Shown one piece after another: positions 38,634 through 48,369 of a DNA stretch of 64,000 nucleotides. The DNA lies in NCBI RefSeq assembly GCF_047470865.1, contig NZ_JAZDRH010000010.1:43616-107615 (forward strand), written 5' to 3'. Positions within the stretch are counted from its first letter, which is position 1; every line of letters starts with the position of its first letter. The stretch is from JAZDRH01 sp047470865 (GTDB taxonomy: Bacteria; Pseudomonadota; Gammaproteobacteria; Pseudomonadales; Pseudomonadaceae). The position numbers and the translations under genes were made by a program. The notes under the pieces are model-generated. The model ran no database searches and was not told the origin of the DNA. It saw only the letters and a program-made list of their open reading frames with translations.

Positions 38634-40199
38634 AGTCGCTGGCGGTTTGCTTGATACGTCATAGACAACACGGGAGATGCCTTCGATTTCATTGATGATA
38701 CGACCTGATACCTTTTCTAGCAGTTCGTAAGGTAGGTGTGCCCAGCGGGCGGTCATGAAGTCGATGGTTTCTACTGCACGTAGTGATACCACCCAAGCAT
38801 AGCGTCGGGCGTCGCCTACTACGCCTACAGAGCGTACGGGTAAGAATACAGCGAAGGCTTGGCTCGTTTTATCGTACCAACCTGCTTTGCGCAGCTCTTC
38901 AATAAAGATGTGGTCTGCTTGGCGTAGCAAGTCGGCATATTCTTTTTTCACTTCACCCAGAATACGTACGCCTAAACCTGGACCTGGGAATGGGTGACGG
39001 TACACCATATGATGCGGCAGACCTAGTTCAACACCTAGTTTACGTACTTCATCTTTAAAGAGTTCGCGCAGTGGTTCGATGAGCTCGAACTTCATATCCT
39101 CAGGCAAGCCGCCTACATTATGATGCGATTTAATCACATGGGCTTTGCCATTTTTGATGGCTGCTGATTCGATAACGTCAGGATAGATGGTGCCTTGTGC
39201 AAGAAAGTCGATACCTTCTAGCTTATCTTGTTCTTCATCAAAAATTTCAATGAAAGTACGGCCAATAATTTTGCGTTTTTGCTCAGGATCGCTAACACCT
39301 GCAAGCAGTTTCATGTAGCGATCTTCGGCATTTACACGAATCACATTAACGCCCATGTTTTCTGCAAACATTTGCATTACTTGGTCGCCTTCATTAAGAC
39401 GCATTAGTCCATGATCAACAAATACGCAGGTTAACTGCTTGCCGATTGCTCGATGCAATAAAGCAGCCACAACAGAAGAGTCTACTCCGCCAGATAGCGC
39501 TAAGAGTACTTTGCGCTGCCCCACACGCTCACGAATAGAGGTAACAGCATCTTCAATGATATTGGCAGGTGTCCAAAGCGCTTCACAACCACAAATATCA
39601 ACCACAAAGCGTTTCAGTAATGCTTCACCTTGTTTGCTATGCGTTACTTCTGGATGGAACTGTACGCCAAAGTAGTTTTTAGCAGCAAGCTGCATACCTG
39701 CAATAGGACAGCTTGGTGTGCTCGCGATAAGCTCAAAACCTGCTGGCATACGTGTCACTTTATCGCCATGACTCATCCAGACATCTAAGCCTTCAGCCGA
39801 TTCATTAGTAGCGGCGTCACGCAAGCCATCTAGCAAACGGCTAGCGGCAACAACATCAACACGAGCAGCGCCAAATTCGCGCACCTCGCTACCTTGTACA
39901 GCGCCGCCAAGTTGCTCTGCCATGGTTTGCATGCCATAGCAAATGCCAAGTAATGGTAGGCCGCTATCAAATACGTATTGCGGTGCGCGAGGGCTGCCCG
40001 CTTCGTGCACAGATTCAGGACCGCCAGATAAAATAATGCCACGAGGGTTAAATTGGCGAATAACAGATTCATCAACATCGTATGGATGAATTTCGCAATA
40101 CACACCAATGCTACGAATGCGGCGTGCGATCAATTGGGTGTATTGTGAGCCGAAGTCCAATACAAGAACTCGGTGAGCATGAATATCTTGAGCAGCCAT
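38619..40199 (-). CDS. guaA: GMP synthase (glutamine-hydrolysing)
   Basis: A 526-aa two-domain enzyme. The N-terminal class I glutamine amidotransferase shows LSGGPESVHE, the nucleophile Cys in LGICYGMQ and the His-Glu pair in GVQFHPEVTHS. The ATP-pyrophosphatase loop is LALSGGVDSSV, and the C-terminal dimerisation domain ends PPATIEWE. It converts XMP to GMP. It lies downstream of guaB on the same strand. Its last codons are the island attachment site. Confidence 0.97.
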   Translation of the reverse strand: MAAQDIHAHRVLVLDFGSQYTQLIARRIRSIGVYCEIHPYDVDESVIRQFNPRGIILSGGPESVHEAGSPRAPQYVFDSGLPLLGICYGMQTMAEQLGGAVQGSEVREFGAARVDVVAASRLLDGLRDAATNESAEGLDVWMSHGDKVTRMPAGFELIASTPSCPIAGMQLAAKNYFGVQFHPEVTHSKQGEALLKRFVVDICGCEALWTPANIIEDAVTSIRERVGQRKVLLALSGGVDSSVVAALLHRAIGKQLTCVFVDHGLMRLNEGDQVMQMFAENMGVNVIRVNAEDRYMKLLAGVSDPEQKRKIIGRTFIEIFDEEQDKLEGIDFLAQGTIYPDVIESAAIKNGKAHVIKSHHNVGGLPEDMKFELIEPLRELFKDEVRKLGVELGLPHHMVYRHPFPGPGLGVRILGEVKKEYADLLRQADHIFIEELRKAGWYDKTSQAFAVFLPVRSVGVVGDARRYAWVVSLRAVETIDFMTARWAHLPYELLEKVSGRIINEIEGISRVVYDVSSKPPATIEWE

Positions 40200-40239
40200 G
40201 AGGATGTTCTCAGTAATAAGTTTTTAAACAAGAAAAGAC

Positions 40240-40260
40240 AAACCGCCTCGGCGGCGGTTT
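40240..40260 (-). terminator. Hairpin between guaB and guaA
   Basis: Stem aaccgcc/ggcggtt with a short T-rich stretch on the minus strand. It may attenuate rather than end guaB transcription, since guaA follows in the same direction. Confidence 0.45.
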
Positions 40261-40285
40261 ATCTATAAGCAATTACCTGTGGAAC

Positions 40286-41758
40286 TTAGCCCACACGGTA
40301 GTTTGGTGCTTCTTTGGTGATCTGTACGTCATGTACGTGAGATTCTGCCATACCTGCACCCGTAATGCGTACAAATTCTGGCTTAGTACGCATATCTTCA
40401 ATGGTTGCACTGCCTGTGTAACCCATGGCTGCGCGTAGTCCACCCATTAATTGGTGGACAATAGCACCCATTGCGCCTTTATAAGGTACGCGACCTTCAA
40501 TGCCTTCTGGTACTAATTTTTCAGCGCCAGCATTCGCATCTTGGAAATAACGGTCTGATGAGCCTTGTGATTGAGCCATTGCACCTAATGAACCCATACC
40601 ACGGTAAGACTTATATGAACGCCCTTGGAAGAGTTCAATTTCACCTGGTGCTTCTTCAGTACCAGCAAACATTGATCCCATCATTACAGCATTAGCACCA
40701 GCGGCAATAGCTTTAGCCAAGTCGCCAGAGAAACGAATACCGCCATCTGCAATCATAGGTACGCCGGCTGCTTTTAATGCAGTGGCTACATTAGCAATAG
40801 CAGAAATCTGCGGTACACCTACGCCCGCTACAATACGGGTAGTACAGATAGAGCCAGGACCAATACCAACCTTAACCGCATCAGCACCAGCTTCAACTAG
40901 CGCTAAAGCGGCTTCTGCGGTGGCAATATTACCGCCAATAACCTGCACTTGTGGGAAATTTTGTTTTACCCAACGTACACGGTCAATAACGCCTTTTGAG
41001 TGGCCATGTGCGGTGTCTACTACAACCACATCAACCCCTACAGCGGCTAAGGCAGCTACGCGCTCTTCAGTACCAGCACCAGTACCTACGGCTGCACCAA
41101 CACGCAGACGGCCTTGGCTGTCTTTGGCAGCTAGCGGATAGCTTTTTGCTTTCTCAATATCACGGAAAGTTACCATTCCGCGCAATTGGAACTGCTCGTT
41201 TACCACCAGCATTTTTTCAATGCGATGTTCGTACAGTTTTTCTTTAATTTGCTCAAGGCAAGTGCCTTCAAGCACTGTAATTAAGCGCTCTTTTGGCGTC
41301 ATGATAGCAGCGACGCTATCACCAGCATTTGGCATAAAGCGCAAGTCACGACCAGTAACGATACCTACTAGCTGGTTATCGCCTGTAATTACTGGGAAGC
41401 CCGAAAAACCTAGCTCTTTAGCGCGTGCTAACAGCTCACTGATTTTCATATCAGGGCAAACTGTTGCAGGATCATGAACAATTGCAGTTTCGTGGCGTTT
41501 TACTTTACGTACTTCAGCCGCTTGTTGCTCAATGGTCATATTCTTGTGGATGATACCTATACCACCCTCTTGAGCCATAGCAATAGCTAGGCGGGACTCT
41601 GTTACAGTGTCCATCGCAGCAGAAAGCAAAGGGATATTGAGTTCGATATCACGGGTAAGACGAGTTTTTAAACTCACATCTTTAGGTAAAACTTCAGAAT
41701 AACCTGGAGTTAATAGGACGTCATCAAAAGTCAGGGCTTCTTGACTAATACGCAGCAT
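40286..41758 (-). CDS. guaB: Inosine-5'-monophosphate dehydrogenase
   Basis: A 490-aa IMPDH. It starts MLRISQEALTFDDVLLTPGYS. The catalytic barrel is interrupted by a CBS pair (around residues 95-200, with GFPVITGDNQLVGIVTGRDLRF). The catalytic loop is GPGSICTTRIVAGVG and the flap region follows GGLRAAMGYTG. It oxidises IMP to XMP, feeding GuaA. The start at 41758 is family-consistent; the longer in-frame extension overlaps the promoter. Confidence 0.97.
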   Translation of the reverse strand: MLRISQEALTFDDVLLTPGYSEVLPKDVSLKTRLTRDIELNIPLLSAAMDTVTESRLAIAMAQEGGIGIIHKNMTIEQQAAEVRKVKRHETAIVHDPATVCPDMKISELLARAKELGFSGFPVITGDNQLVGIVTGRDLRFMPNAGDSVAAIMTPKERLITVLEGTCLEQIKEKLYEHRIEKMLVVNEQFQLRGMVTFRDIEKAKSYPLAAKDSQGRLRVGAAVGTGAGTEERVAALAAVGVDVVVVDTAHGHSKGVIDRVRWVKQNFPQVQVIGGNIATAEAALALVEAGADAVKVGIGPGSICTTRIVAGVGVPQISAIANVATALKAAGVPMIADGGIRFSGDLAKAIAAGANAVMMGSMFAGTEEAPGEIELFQGRSYKSYRGMGSLGAMAQSQGSSDRYFQDANAGAEKLVPEGIEGRVPYKGAMGAIVHQLMGGLRAAMGYTGSATIEDMRTKPEFVRITGAGMAESHVHDVQITKEAPNYRVG

Positions 41759-41794
41759 GATGGTGCTCCCACACTGGGAAAATGGAAGCACGTT

Positions 41795-41823
41795 ATTATA
41801 GCGCTAGTAGGCATTCTTCTCAA
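41795..41823 (-). promoter_or_regulatory. Sigma-70-like promoter of guaB
   Basis: On the minus strand TTGAGA is followed after 17 bases by a perfect TATAAT, ending about 37 bases before the guaB ATG. Confidence 0.75.
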
Positions 41824-41894
41824 CTACAAAGGCATAAATTCAACAGATGTATTATTATCCTTTCTTATTTACCGCCAGATTTTCAAGTTAACCT

Positions 41895-43277
41895 ATGCTT
41901 ACTGACCCTTTTACCCGCCTTGGCCTTGACCGAGACATCCTTAGTGTAAGCCAACTCAACCAGCGCGCAAGGCACTTATTAGAAGACGTATTTACTCAAG
42001 TGTGGGTTGAAGGCGAGCTATCGAACCTCGCTCGGCCTTCTTCTGGGCACATCTACTTCACATTAAAGGATAGCCAAGCACAGATTCGTTGTGCGCTGTT
42101 TAAAAACAATGCAGCTAAAGTACGCAATATATTACGCGACGGTTTAGCTGTTCGTGTTTGTGGTCGCGTCTCTATTTATGAAGGACGTGGCGACTATCAA
42201 ATGATTTTAGAACGCTTAGAAGCTGCTGGTGATGGTGCCTTACGCTTAGCTTTTGAAGCACTAAAAACAAAACTTGATGCCGAAGGTTTATTCGCTCAAA
42301 ACCATAAAAAAGTTCTACCTAGCCATCCTCAGCGCATTGGTATTATCACCTCCCCCTCAGGCGCGGTTATTCGCGATATGATTAGTGTGTTTGCTCGACG
42401 CGCACCACAGGTGGAGTTGGTTTTAATTGCCAGCCCAGTGCAAGGTAAAGAAGCAACGCCTCAACTGGTTAAAGCACTAGAGCTGGCCGATAATGCGGGG
42501 TTTGACGCCTTGATTCTGGCTCGTGGTGGCGGTTCTTTAGAGGACTTATGGTGCTTTAACGAAGAAGCTATTGCTCGTGCGATATTTGCCTGCAAAACAC
42601 CAATTGTTAGTGCTATTGGCCATGAAACCGACGTTTCTATAAGCGACTTTGTAGCCGATGTTCGTGCCCCAACACCTTCTGCAGCAGCTGAGCTATTAGC
42701 TCCTGATATGAGCCATCTAGCGCGGCAATTAGAAATGCTACAAAGCCGTTTAGAGCGTTGCACACGCCGTTGGTTATTCAACCAGCAACAAAGGCTAGAT
42801 TATTTACGCTCACGTTTGCGCCACCCCAAAGAACGGCTTGATCAACAAGCACAGCGTTTGGATGATCTAGAATTACGCCTAAAGCGCAGTATGCAACAGC
42901 ACTTACAGCACAACAAGCACAGCTTGGCGCATCTAAATAGCCAATTACAAGCCTACCATCCTAAGCGCCTACTACCGGCTTATCACGCTAATGTGCAACA
43001 ACTTGATCAACGTTTAAACAGTGCGCTATCACGAGTTATCGCGCATAAGCAACAAATGCTCGCCGCCAAAGTACAAACCTTACAAGCCTTTAGCCCACTG
43101 AATACACTTAGCCGTGGCTATAGTATTTTGCTAGATGCACAAGGTAAGAGTGTACAAGATGCACACACTGTCACGGTTGGGCAGCGGCTCACTGCCCACC
43201 TTGCCAAAGGCAGCATCGCAGTTGAAGTGTGCACAACTGACGAGTCTCCCTCTCAAGCACAACTATTTAACGAGTAA
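41895..43277 (+). CDS. xseA: Exodeoxyribonuclease VII large subunit
   Basis: A 460-aa protein. An N-terminal OB-fold (VWVEGELSNLARPSSGHIYFTLKDSQAQIRC) is followed by the catalytic region (IGIITSPSGAVIRDM, ILARGGGSLEDLWCFNEE, AIGHETDVSISDFVADVRAPTPSAAAEL), then long coiled-coils. ExoVII degrades single-stranded DNA with the small subunit XseB, which is not in this window. It is divergent from guaB and followed 12 bases later by an M23 peptidase gene. Confidence 0.96.
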   Translation: MLTDPFTRLGLDRDILSVSQLNQRARHLLEDVFTQVWVEGELSNLARPSSGHIYFTLKDSQAQIRCALFKNNAAKVRNILRDGLAVRVCGRVSIYEGRGDYQMILERLEAAGDGALRLAFEALKTKLDAEGLFAQNHKKVLPSHPQRIGIITSPSGAVIRDMISVFARRAPQVELVLIASPVQGKEATPQLVKALELADNAGFDALILARGGGSLEDLWCFNEEAIARAIFACKTPIVSAIGHETDVSISDFVADVRAPTPSAAAELLAPDMSHLARQLEMLQSRLERCTRRWLFNQQQRLDYLRSRLRHPKERLDQQAQRLDDLELRLKRSMQQHLQHNKHSLAHLNSQLQAYHPKRLLPAYHANVQQLDQRLNSALSRVIAHKQQMLAAKVQTLQAFSPLNTLSRGYSILLDAQGKSVQDAHTVTVGQRLTAHLAKGSIAVEVCTTDESPSQAQLFNE

Positions 43278-43289
43278 GAAGGATTCCAA

Positions 43290-44108
43290 ATGCGTATTTT
43301 AGCCAGCCTACTCTTAGTATTTGTTAGCCTCAGCGCACATGCAGAAGGTTTTATCAGCCGCTTACTGCATCATCCAGTGCAAGGTGGTGTTGCTGTTGTA
43401 CCATTGATCACAGCACATGCACCCAAAGTGCGTTTTAACAATAAGCCTGTACTGGTCATCAACGAAGACAACAAACGCTGGATTGCTATTGTAGGCATAC
43501 CACTGACAGCCAAAGCAGGGCAACATAGCCTTGAAGTGGATGGGAAAAAAGTGAGCTTTCAGGTTGAACATAAAAACTACACTGAACAACGTATTACCTT
43601 AAAGAATAAGCAGTACGTTAACCCAGACAATAGCAATCAGGCACGTATTGAGCGTGAATTTGCCCAGCAAATGAAAGCCTATGATACCTTTAGCCCGCGC
43701 CAGCCTAGCAATCTTTACTTTGACATGCCTGTCAATGCTAGACTCTCCAGCCCTTTTGGTTTACGCCGTTTTTTTAATGGCGAGGAACGCGCTCCACACT
43801 CAGGTTTAGATTTAGCGGCACCTCATGGAACAGCTGTTAAAGCACCAGCGGCTGGGAAAGTGATCTTGACAGGCAACTTATTTTTTAATGGCAATACTGT
43901 CTTTGTTGATCATGGGCAAGGGCTAATCAGCATGTTTTGTCATTTATCACAAATTAATGTCAAGGTAGGAGATGAAATTCCACGCCAAGGCGTACTTGGT
44001 AAAGTAGGTGCTACCGGCCGCGCTACTGGACCGCATCTGCACTGGAATGTAAGCCTAAATGCAGTGCGTGTTGACCCTGCTATTTTTATTGGGAAATTTC
44101 AACGTTAA
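43290..44108 (+). CDS. Periplasmic M23-family (LytM) metallopeptidase
   Basis: A 272-aa secreted protein with signal peptide MRILASLLLVFVSLSAHA. The M23 domain has zinc ligands in HSGLDLAAPHGT (His and Asp) and GPHLHWNVSL (His-x-His), so the active site looks intact. An N-terminal beta-domain lies before it. Such enzymes cleave peptidoglycan cross-links. AAGGA precedes the ATG, and the gene follows xseA as in Pseudomonas. Confidence 0.92.
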   Translation: MRILASLLLVFVSLSAHAEGFISRLLHHPVQGGVAVVPLITAHAPKVRFNNKPVLVINEDNKRWIAIVGIPLTAKAGQHSLEVDGKKVSFQVEHKNYTEQRITLKNKQYVNPDNSNQARIEREFAQQMKAYDTFSPRQPSNLYFDMPVNARLSSPFGLRRFFNGEERAPHSGLDLAAPHGTAVKAPAAGKVILTGNLFFNGNTVFVDHGQGLISMFCHLSQINVKVGDEIPRQGVLGKVGATGRATGPHLHWNVSLNAVRVDPAIFIGKFQR

Positions 44109-44213
44109 TAATAATTAGGAACATTTCCTTTAACCAGAACGCCAAAGTTAAAAACTGAATGTGTTACCCTGCCCAACAGAAAACACAACTCGATCAATCA
44201 CTTTGGAGATTTT

Positions 44214-45470
44214 ATGCAAGAGGTTATCCAGCAACCATTAAATTGGCTTGAAGCTTACCCTCAATTAAAAACCGTACTCTTTTGCTTTGGCTTTATTTTA
44301 CTGGCTATGATTGCCAACTTTATTGTTAAACGCATTTTGGTACGTGGTTTTTACAAAGCATTAAGCCAGCGCCTACAGCAACAAAATGTCACTGATTTTG
44401 GGTTAGTTAAACGCCTTTCGAATGTAGTGCCTGCGCTCATTATTTATCACGGCAGCTTGGTGGTTACTGGCTTGCCAGAGGTCATTACACAGATCATTCA
44501 AAATGTATGTAACGCTTTTATTATTCTTACCCTTGCATTGGCATTAGGCGCTGCACTGAATATAGTTAACCACAACTATAATCAACGTAAAGATGCTCAC
44601 TTAAAGCCGATTAAAGGCTACATTCAAGTACTTAAACTAGTTATTTATTTAATTGCTGCCATCTTGATGATCTCCGCCTTGATTGATAAATCACCTGTGA
44701 TTTTACTATCAGGTATTGGCGCTATGGCCGCTGTTATGATGCTGATTTTCCAAGACACCATCCTGTCGTTGGTGGCTAGCGTGCAAATTTCTAACAGCGG
44801 CATGATACGCGTTGGCGATTGGATTGAAATGCCACAGAAAAATGCTGATGGCGATGTGATTGATATCGCACTTCACACAGTCCAAATTCAGAACTTTGAT
44901 AAAACAATTACTGTAGTTCCAACCAAAAATTTCATTACTGAATCTTATAAAAACTGGCGCGGCATGAGCGAAAGCGGTGGTCGCCGCATCAAGCGCTCCC
45001 TGTATATTGATCAGCAAAGCATTCACTTTTTAACCGAAGATGAAAAACAGCGTCTATCTCAGTTCGTATTGCTAGAAACCTATTTTGAATCGAAAAAAGA
45101 TGAGATAGAAGCTTGGAATAGCAAATTATTGCAGCGCCATGATGGTGAATGCCATCCTGCTAACCTGCGTCATTTAACCAATATAGGCACCTTCCGTGCT
45201 TATATTGAATGGTATTTAAAAAACCATCCACACATTCATCAAAAAATGACGCTCTTGGTGCGCCAGCTAAACCCAACAGCAGATGGACTACCCTTAGAAA
45301 TTTACTGTTTCACCAATACCACTGCTTGGGGCGCTTATGAAAGTATTCAGTCGGATATTTTCGATCATCTTTATGCGATTGCTCCACAGTTTGGTTTGCG
45401 TATTTTCCAAAACCCAACGGGATACGATATGCAGCAACTAGCCCCAAAAAATACTCCATCTAATCACTAA
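44214..45470 (+). CDS. MscS-family mechanosensitive channel (YbdG-like)
   Basis: A 418-aa protein with about five N-terminal helices followed by the MscS pore and beta domain (ILLSGIGAMAAVMMLIFQDTILSLVASVQI, RVGDWIEMP). The C-terminal cytoplasmic domain is large, with the insert found in YbdG/MscM proteins (NWRGMSESGGRRIKRSLYID). These channels release osmolytes on hypo-osmotic shock. GGAG precedes the ATG. Confidence 0.9.
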   Translation: MQEVIQQPLNWLEAYPQLKTVLFCFGFILLAMIANFIVKRILVRGFYKALSQRLQQQNVTDFGLVKRLSNVVPALIIYHGSLVVTGLPEVITQIIQNVCNAFIILTLALALGAALNIVNHNYNQRKDAHLKPIKGYIQVLKLVIYLIAAILMISALIDKSPVILLSGIGAMAAVMMLIFQDTILSLVASVQISNSGMIRVGDWIEMPQKNADGDVIDIALHTVQIQNFDKTITVVPTKNFITESYKNWRGMSESGGRRIKRSLYIDQQSIHFLTEDEKQRLSQFVLLETYFESKKDEIEAWNSKLLQRHDGECHPANLRHLTNIGTFRAYIEWYLKNHPHIHQKMTLLVRQLNPTADGLPLEIYCFTNTTAWGAYESIQSDIFDHLYAIAPQFGLRIFQNPTGYDMQQLAPKNTPSNH

Positions 45471-45473
45471 TAA

Positions 45474-45512
45474 AAAAAGCCCACACTTAGAGTTTATAAG
45501 TGTGGGCTTTGC
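45474..45512 (+). terminator. Bidirectional terminator
   Basis: The perfect stem agcccacactta/taagtgtgggct is flanked by A7 and TTT; it lies between the channel gene and the convergent oprC gene. Confidence 0.85.
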
Positions 45513-45528
45513 TAATTAGCTATACGCT

Positions 45529-47562
45529 CTAAAAACTCATATCTACACGCATCCACCATGTACGCCCTGTTTCTTTAACAGCACCCGTCGCGTAACCATA
45601 CAAAGTTTGGTTACCCATTAGGTTTAAATGCTCGGTGTAGGTTTTGTTAAACAGATTATCAATGCCTGTGCTTAGCTTCCAATTATCATTCACACGATAA
45701 GCCACATTCACTGCAAAGACACCAAAGCCAGAAGTACGGTTAAAGTCACGACCAATTAATGTGCCATGCCCTTCATCAATACGCGTTTGTTTATTTACGA
45801 CCCGCCATAATGCGCCTGTACTCCAATTATCTTGTTGGTAATTCAAGGCAAAACGCGCCTCTAATGGAGGAATTTGCGGTAAAGCTTTGCCATCACTGGT
45901 ATTTTTACCATAGGCGTAAGCAAGGCTGACATCACCTTTTAGCCCAGCAGTAAATTGATAACTAGCACCTAACTCTCCACCAAAAATACGCGCATTAACA
46001 TTACTGTCTTGGGTACGATTACCTGTTTGGTTGTAGTTAAAGATAATAAAATCTTGGACATGCCCTACATAGCCCGAAGCCCAAGCCTCTATTGGCCCTT
46101 CTTTATATTGAATACCAAAATCTAACTGGGTAGTTTTTTCAGGCTTAATGTGATTAAACGCATTAGGCCCGCCACTGAATAACTCCCAATAATCAGGGAA
46201 GCGCTCAGCATGCCCTAATCCAATATAGGTAGTGGCTTTAATGGCACTTAAGTCATGCTCATAGCGGGCAAAACCACTTGGTAAGGTTTTTGTACGTTGA
46301 TCGCCATAATGGACATTAGATGCCAAAGTGCTTTTTGCTTTATGACGGTCAGCACGTACGCCAGTGACAACTCGATCCGTTTCAGCCACGCGCCAAGTCA
46401 GTTCGCCAAACAAGCCGTACTGGCTCATTTCTGCGTCTTTGTTCCACTTCATATGACGGTAATTATGATTAAAGCCAAAACTCATACGTTTCCGGTGGAT
46501 GCTAGTTTGTCCATCAATACCCACGACTAACTCAAACGCATCCCAAGCAAAGGTGCTGTTAACACGCATACCTGTAGTTCTACGGTCAACATTGCTTGAC
46601 ATAGGTTTAGCAGAATTGAATGGACGCAAACGGAAGTTATCCATCAAGTGGTCAGCGTAGTTGTAATAGATTTGCGCCTCAAACGACTTCCATACATCAC
46701 TGATATTATCTTGCTTAAAGCGTAGTCCAGCCGTTTCACGAGCAAACTGCGTGCCATCCATACCACGCCCTGCATAACGGGACTCACCATCACCTTGGCC
46801 ATAGGTCAGTTCTAACAAAGTGTCATCTGTTGGCGTCCAACCAATGGCCATATCCGCATTCCATTTATTGAATCGCGAAGGCACACGGTTGCCATCTCCA
46901 TCGTAATAATCATCTGATTTAGAGCGATTTCCAGTAAAACGCAAATACCCCTCTTTACCACCAACAGCACCGTCAATGTTGCTATCAAATCGATTACGGG
47001 TACCATAGAGCATGCTTGCATCAAGACGATAATCAGCCTCTTCAAAGCTTTCAGGACCACGGTCAAACAATACTGTAGCGGCAGAGCCCATAGGTCCATA
47101 TTTAACGCTTTGTGGCCCCTTAATCACCGTCAACTTATCGTAGTTATCTGGACTAATATAAGAACTTGGCGCATCCATACGGCCCGGACAAGCGCCTAGC
47201 ATTTCCCCGCCATTGGTTAGCATTTTAATGCGTGAACCAAACATCCCTCTAAATACTGGATCGCTATTGACACCACCACTGCGGCTCGCCACAAAACCTG
47301 GAATAGTTTTCAAATAATCCGCTGCATCACTCGCGGGAACAGGCTGTCGAGGCTGTTTCGGATCAGTCACCACCATAATAGGTGACTGCTGAGCAACACC
47401 TGTCACCACACTAATAGGCAGCTCTACTTTATTATTTGCCTGCGCAATAACAGGTAAGGCAGCGACCCCAAATAATGCAAAATGCGCGGCTAAAAAGCTC
47501 AGCTTAAATTTTTTATACGTAAATACTGGGCGCACAACTACGCCATGATGTGTTTGCGTCAT
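45529..47562 (-). CDS. oprC: TonB-dependent copper receptor OprC
   Basis: A 677-aa outer-membrane receptor. A long N-terminal signal region ends near VIAQANNK. The plug includes VVTDPKQPRQPVPASDAADYLKTIPGF and MLGACPGRMDAPSSYISP; the Cys-x3-Met within GACPGRM corresponds to the copper-ligating pair described for Pseudomonas OprC. The beta-barrel ends in TWWMRVDMSF with terminal Phe. It imports copper with TonB. The neighbouring DUF2946 gene is also typical of this locus. Confidence 0.93.
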   Translation of the reverse strand: MTQTHHGVVVRPVFTYKKFKLSFLAAHFALFGVAALPVIAQANNKVELPISVVTGVAQQSPIMVVTDPKQPRQPVPASDAADYLKTIPGFVASRSGGVNSDPVFRGMFGSRIKMLTNGGEMLGACPGRMDAPSSYISPDNYDKLTVIKGPQSVKYGPMGSAATVLFDRGPESFEEADYRLDASMLYGTRNRFDSNIDGAVGGKEGYLRFTGNRSKSDDYYDGDGNRVPSRFNKWNADMAIGWTPTDDTLLELTYGQGDGESRYAGRGMDGTQFARETAGLRFKQDNISDVWKSFEAQIYYNYADHLMDNFRLRPFNSAKPMSSNVDRRTTGMRVNSTFAWDAFELVVGIDGQTSIHRKRMSFGFNHNYRHMKWNKDAEMSQYGLFGELTWRVAETDRVVTGVRADRHKAKSTLASNVHYGDQRTKTLPSGFARYEHDLSAIKATTYIGLGHAERFPDYWELFSGGPNAFNHIKPEKTTQLDFGIQYKEGPIEAWASGYVGHVQDFIIFNYNQTGNRTQDSNVNARIFGGELGASYQFTAGLKGDVSLAYAYGKNTSDGKALPQIPPLEARFALNYQQDNWSTGALWRVVNKQTRIDEGHGTLIGRDFNRTSGFGVFAVNVAYRVNDNWKLSTGIDNLFNKTYTEHLNLMGNQTLYGYATGAVKETGRTWWMRVDMSF

Positions 47563-47600
47563 TATCTATATCCATCAATTTTATAAATTTAAATGATTTT

Positions 47601-48026
47601 TTAACTGATAAAATTGACAGGAGGCGCTCGCGGATAGGCTGTAGTCCAAAGCGCCGGCGCGACATACGGCAGCTCTGAAACCCATTCGACCCTAGGGCTG
47701 GAAGGTATAAAAGGAATATGATTAAAGACAGCCACAGTTAATGGTGGATTTACTGTAAGTAGATCACAGTAACCACACATAGCAAGCTGGTTGACCCAAT
47801 CAGGAACACCGTAGGCTGCTGTATGGTGCCCCATTACAGCATGATGATCAGCGCTCTCCGCCATTTCATGCTTAGCATGCTCAACTGCAGCGACAAAGGC
47901 TTCAAAACTTTGAAACTGATGCTGACTGTAAAGCTGTACAGAAGATATCAACGGACCTAAATGAATCATCAGCATGGCAAATAAGCCAAGCCAGATTCCT
48001 GTCTGTTGATATGAAGTTTTCTGCAC
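47601..48026 (-). CDS. DUF2946 copper-associated protein (GTG start)
   Basis: A 141-aa protein with an N-terminal hydrophobic segment (TGIWLGLFAMLMIHLGPLISS), a His-rich stretch (HAKHEMAESADHHAVMGHHTA) and a CGYC motif, all suggestive of metal binding. DUF2946 proteins accompany oprC in Pseudomonas (between oprC and leuA), as here. It starts with GTG and precedes oprC by 38 bases, so cotranscription is likely. A role in copper handling is inferred from context. Confidence 0.82.
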   Translation of the reverse strand: MQKTSYQQTGIWLGLFAMLMIHLGPLISSVQLYSQHQFQSFEAFVAAVEHAKHEMAESADHHAVMGHHTAAYGVPDWVNQLAMCGYCDLLTVNPPLTVAVFNHIPFIPSSPRVEWVSELPYVAPALWTTAYPRAPPVNFIS

Positions 48027-48369
48027 TCAGAAGCCCTAAATAATGGATAGGTGAAAGTGAAGTATATATCAGCTAATTCGATTTATTTTGCGCTGCGACA
48101 TAAAGACGCCTAAGCAAATAACTCAAGCCCCTAGATCCTTATCGAAATAAAATTGCTTAAATTTATATATTTTTGAGATAAATCATCAATTTTAAAATAA
48201 ATATTGAAATCAAACAAAAGTGATCTTATCTTTTTACGCATGAATACATCACATACTCTTATACAGCGACGACAATTTACTTCCTTGTGCTTAGTCAGCC
48301 AACGACTGCCGCGCTAACACTAAGCTGTATACAACCACTTACTCAATTAAAAACGTTAAGGTGTTAGTT
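48027..48369. other. 343-bp divergent promoter region (DUF2946 / leuA)
   Basis: AT-rich, no convincing gene. It should hold the promoters for the copper genes and for leuA. A 25-codon ATG frame at 48240-48317 has four Leu codons, but no terminator-like hairpin follows it, so a leuA attenuator is not supported. Confidence 0.5.

Noticed and set aside
48240..48317. Possible leader peptide for leuA (25 codons, four Leu)
   Set aside because: Leu is not enriched in a run, no clear ribosome site is present, and no terminator or antiterminator hairpins follow before leuA.
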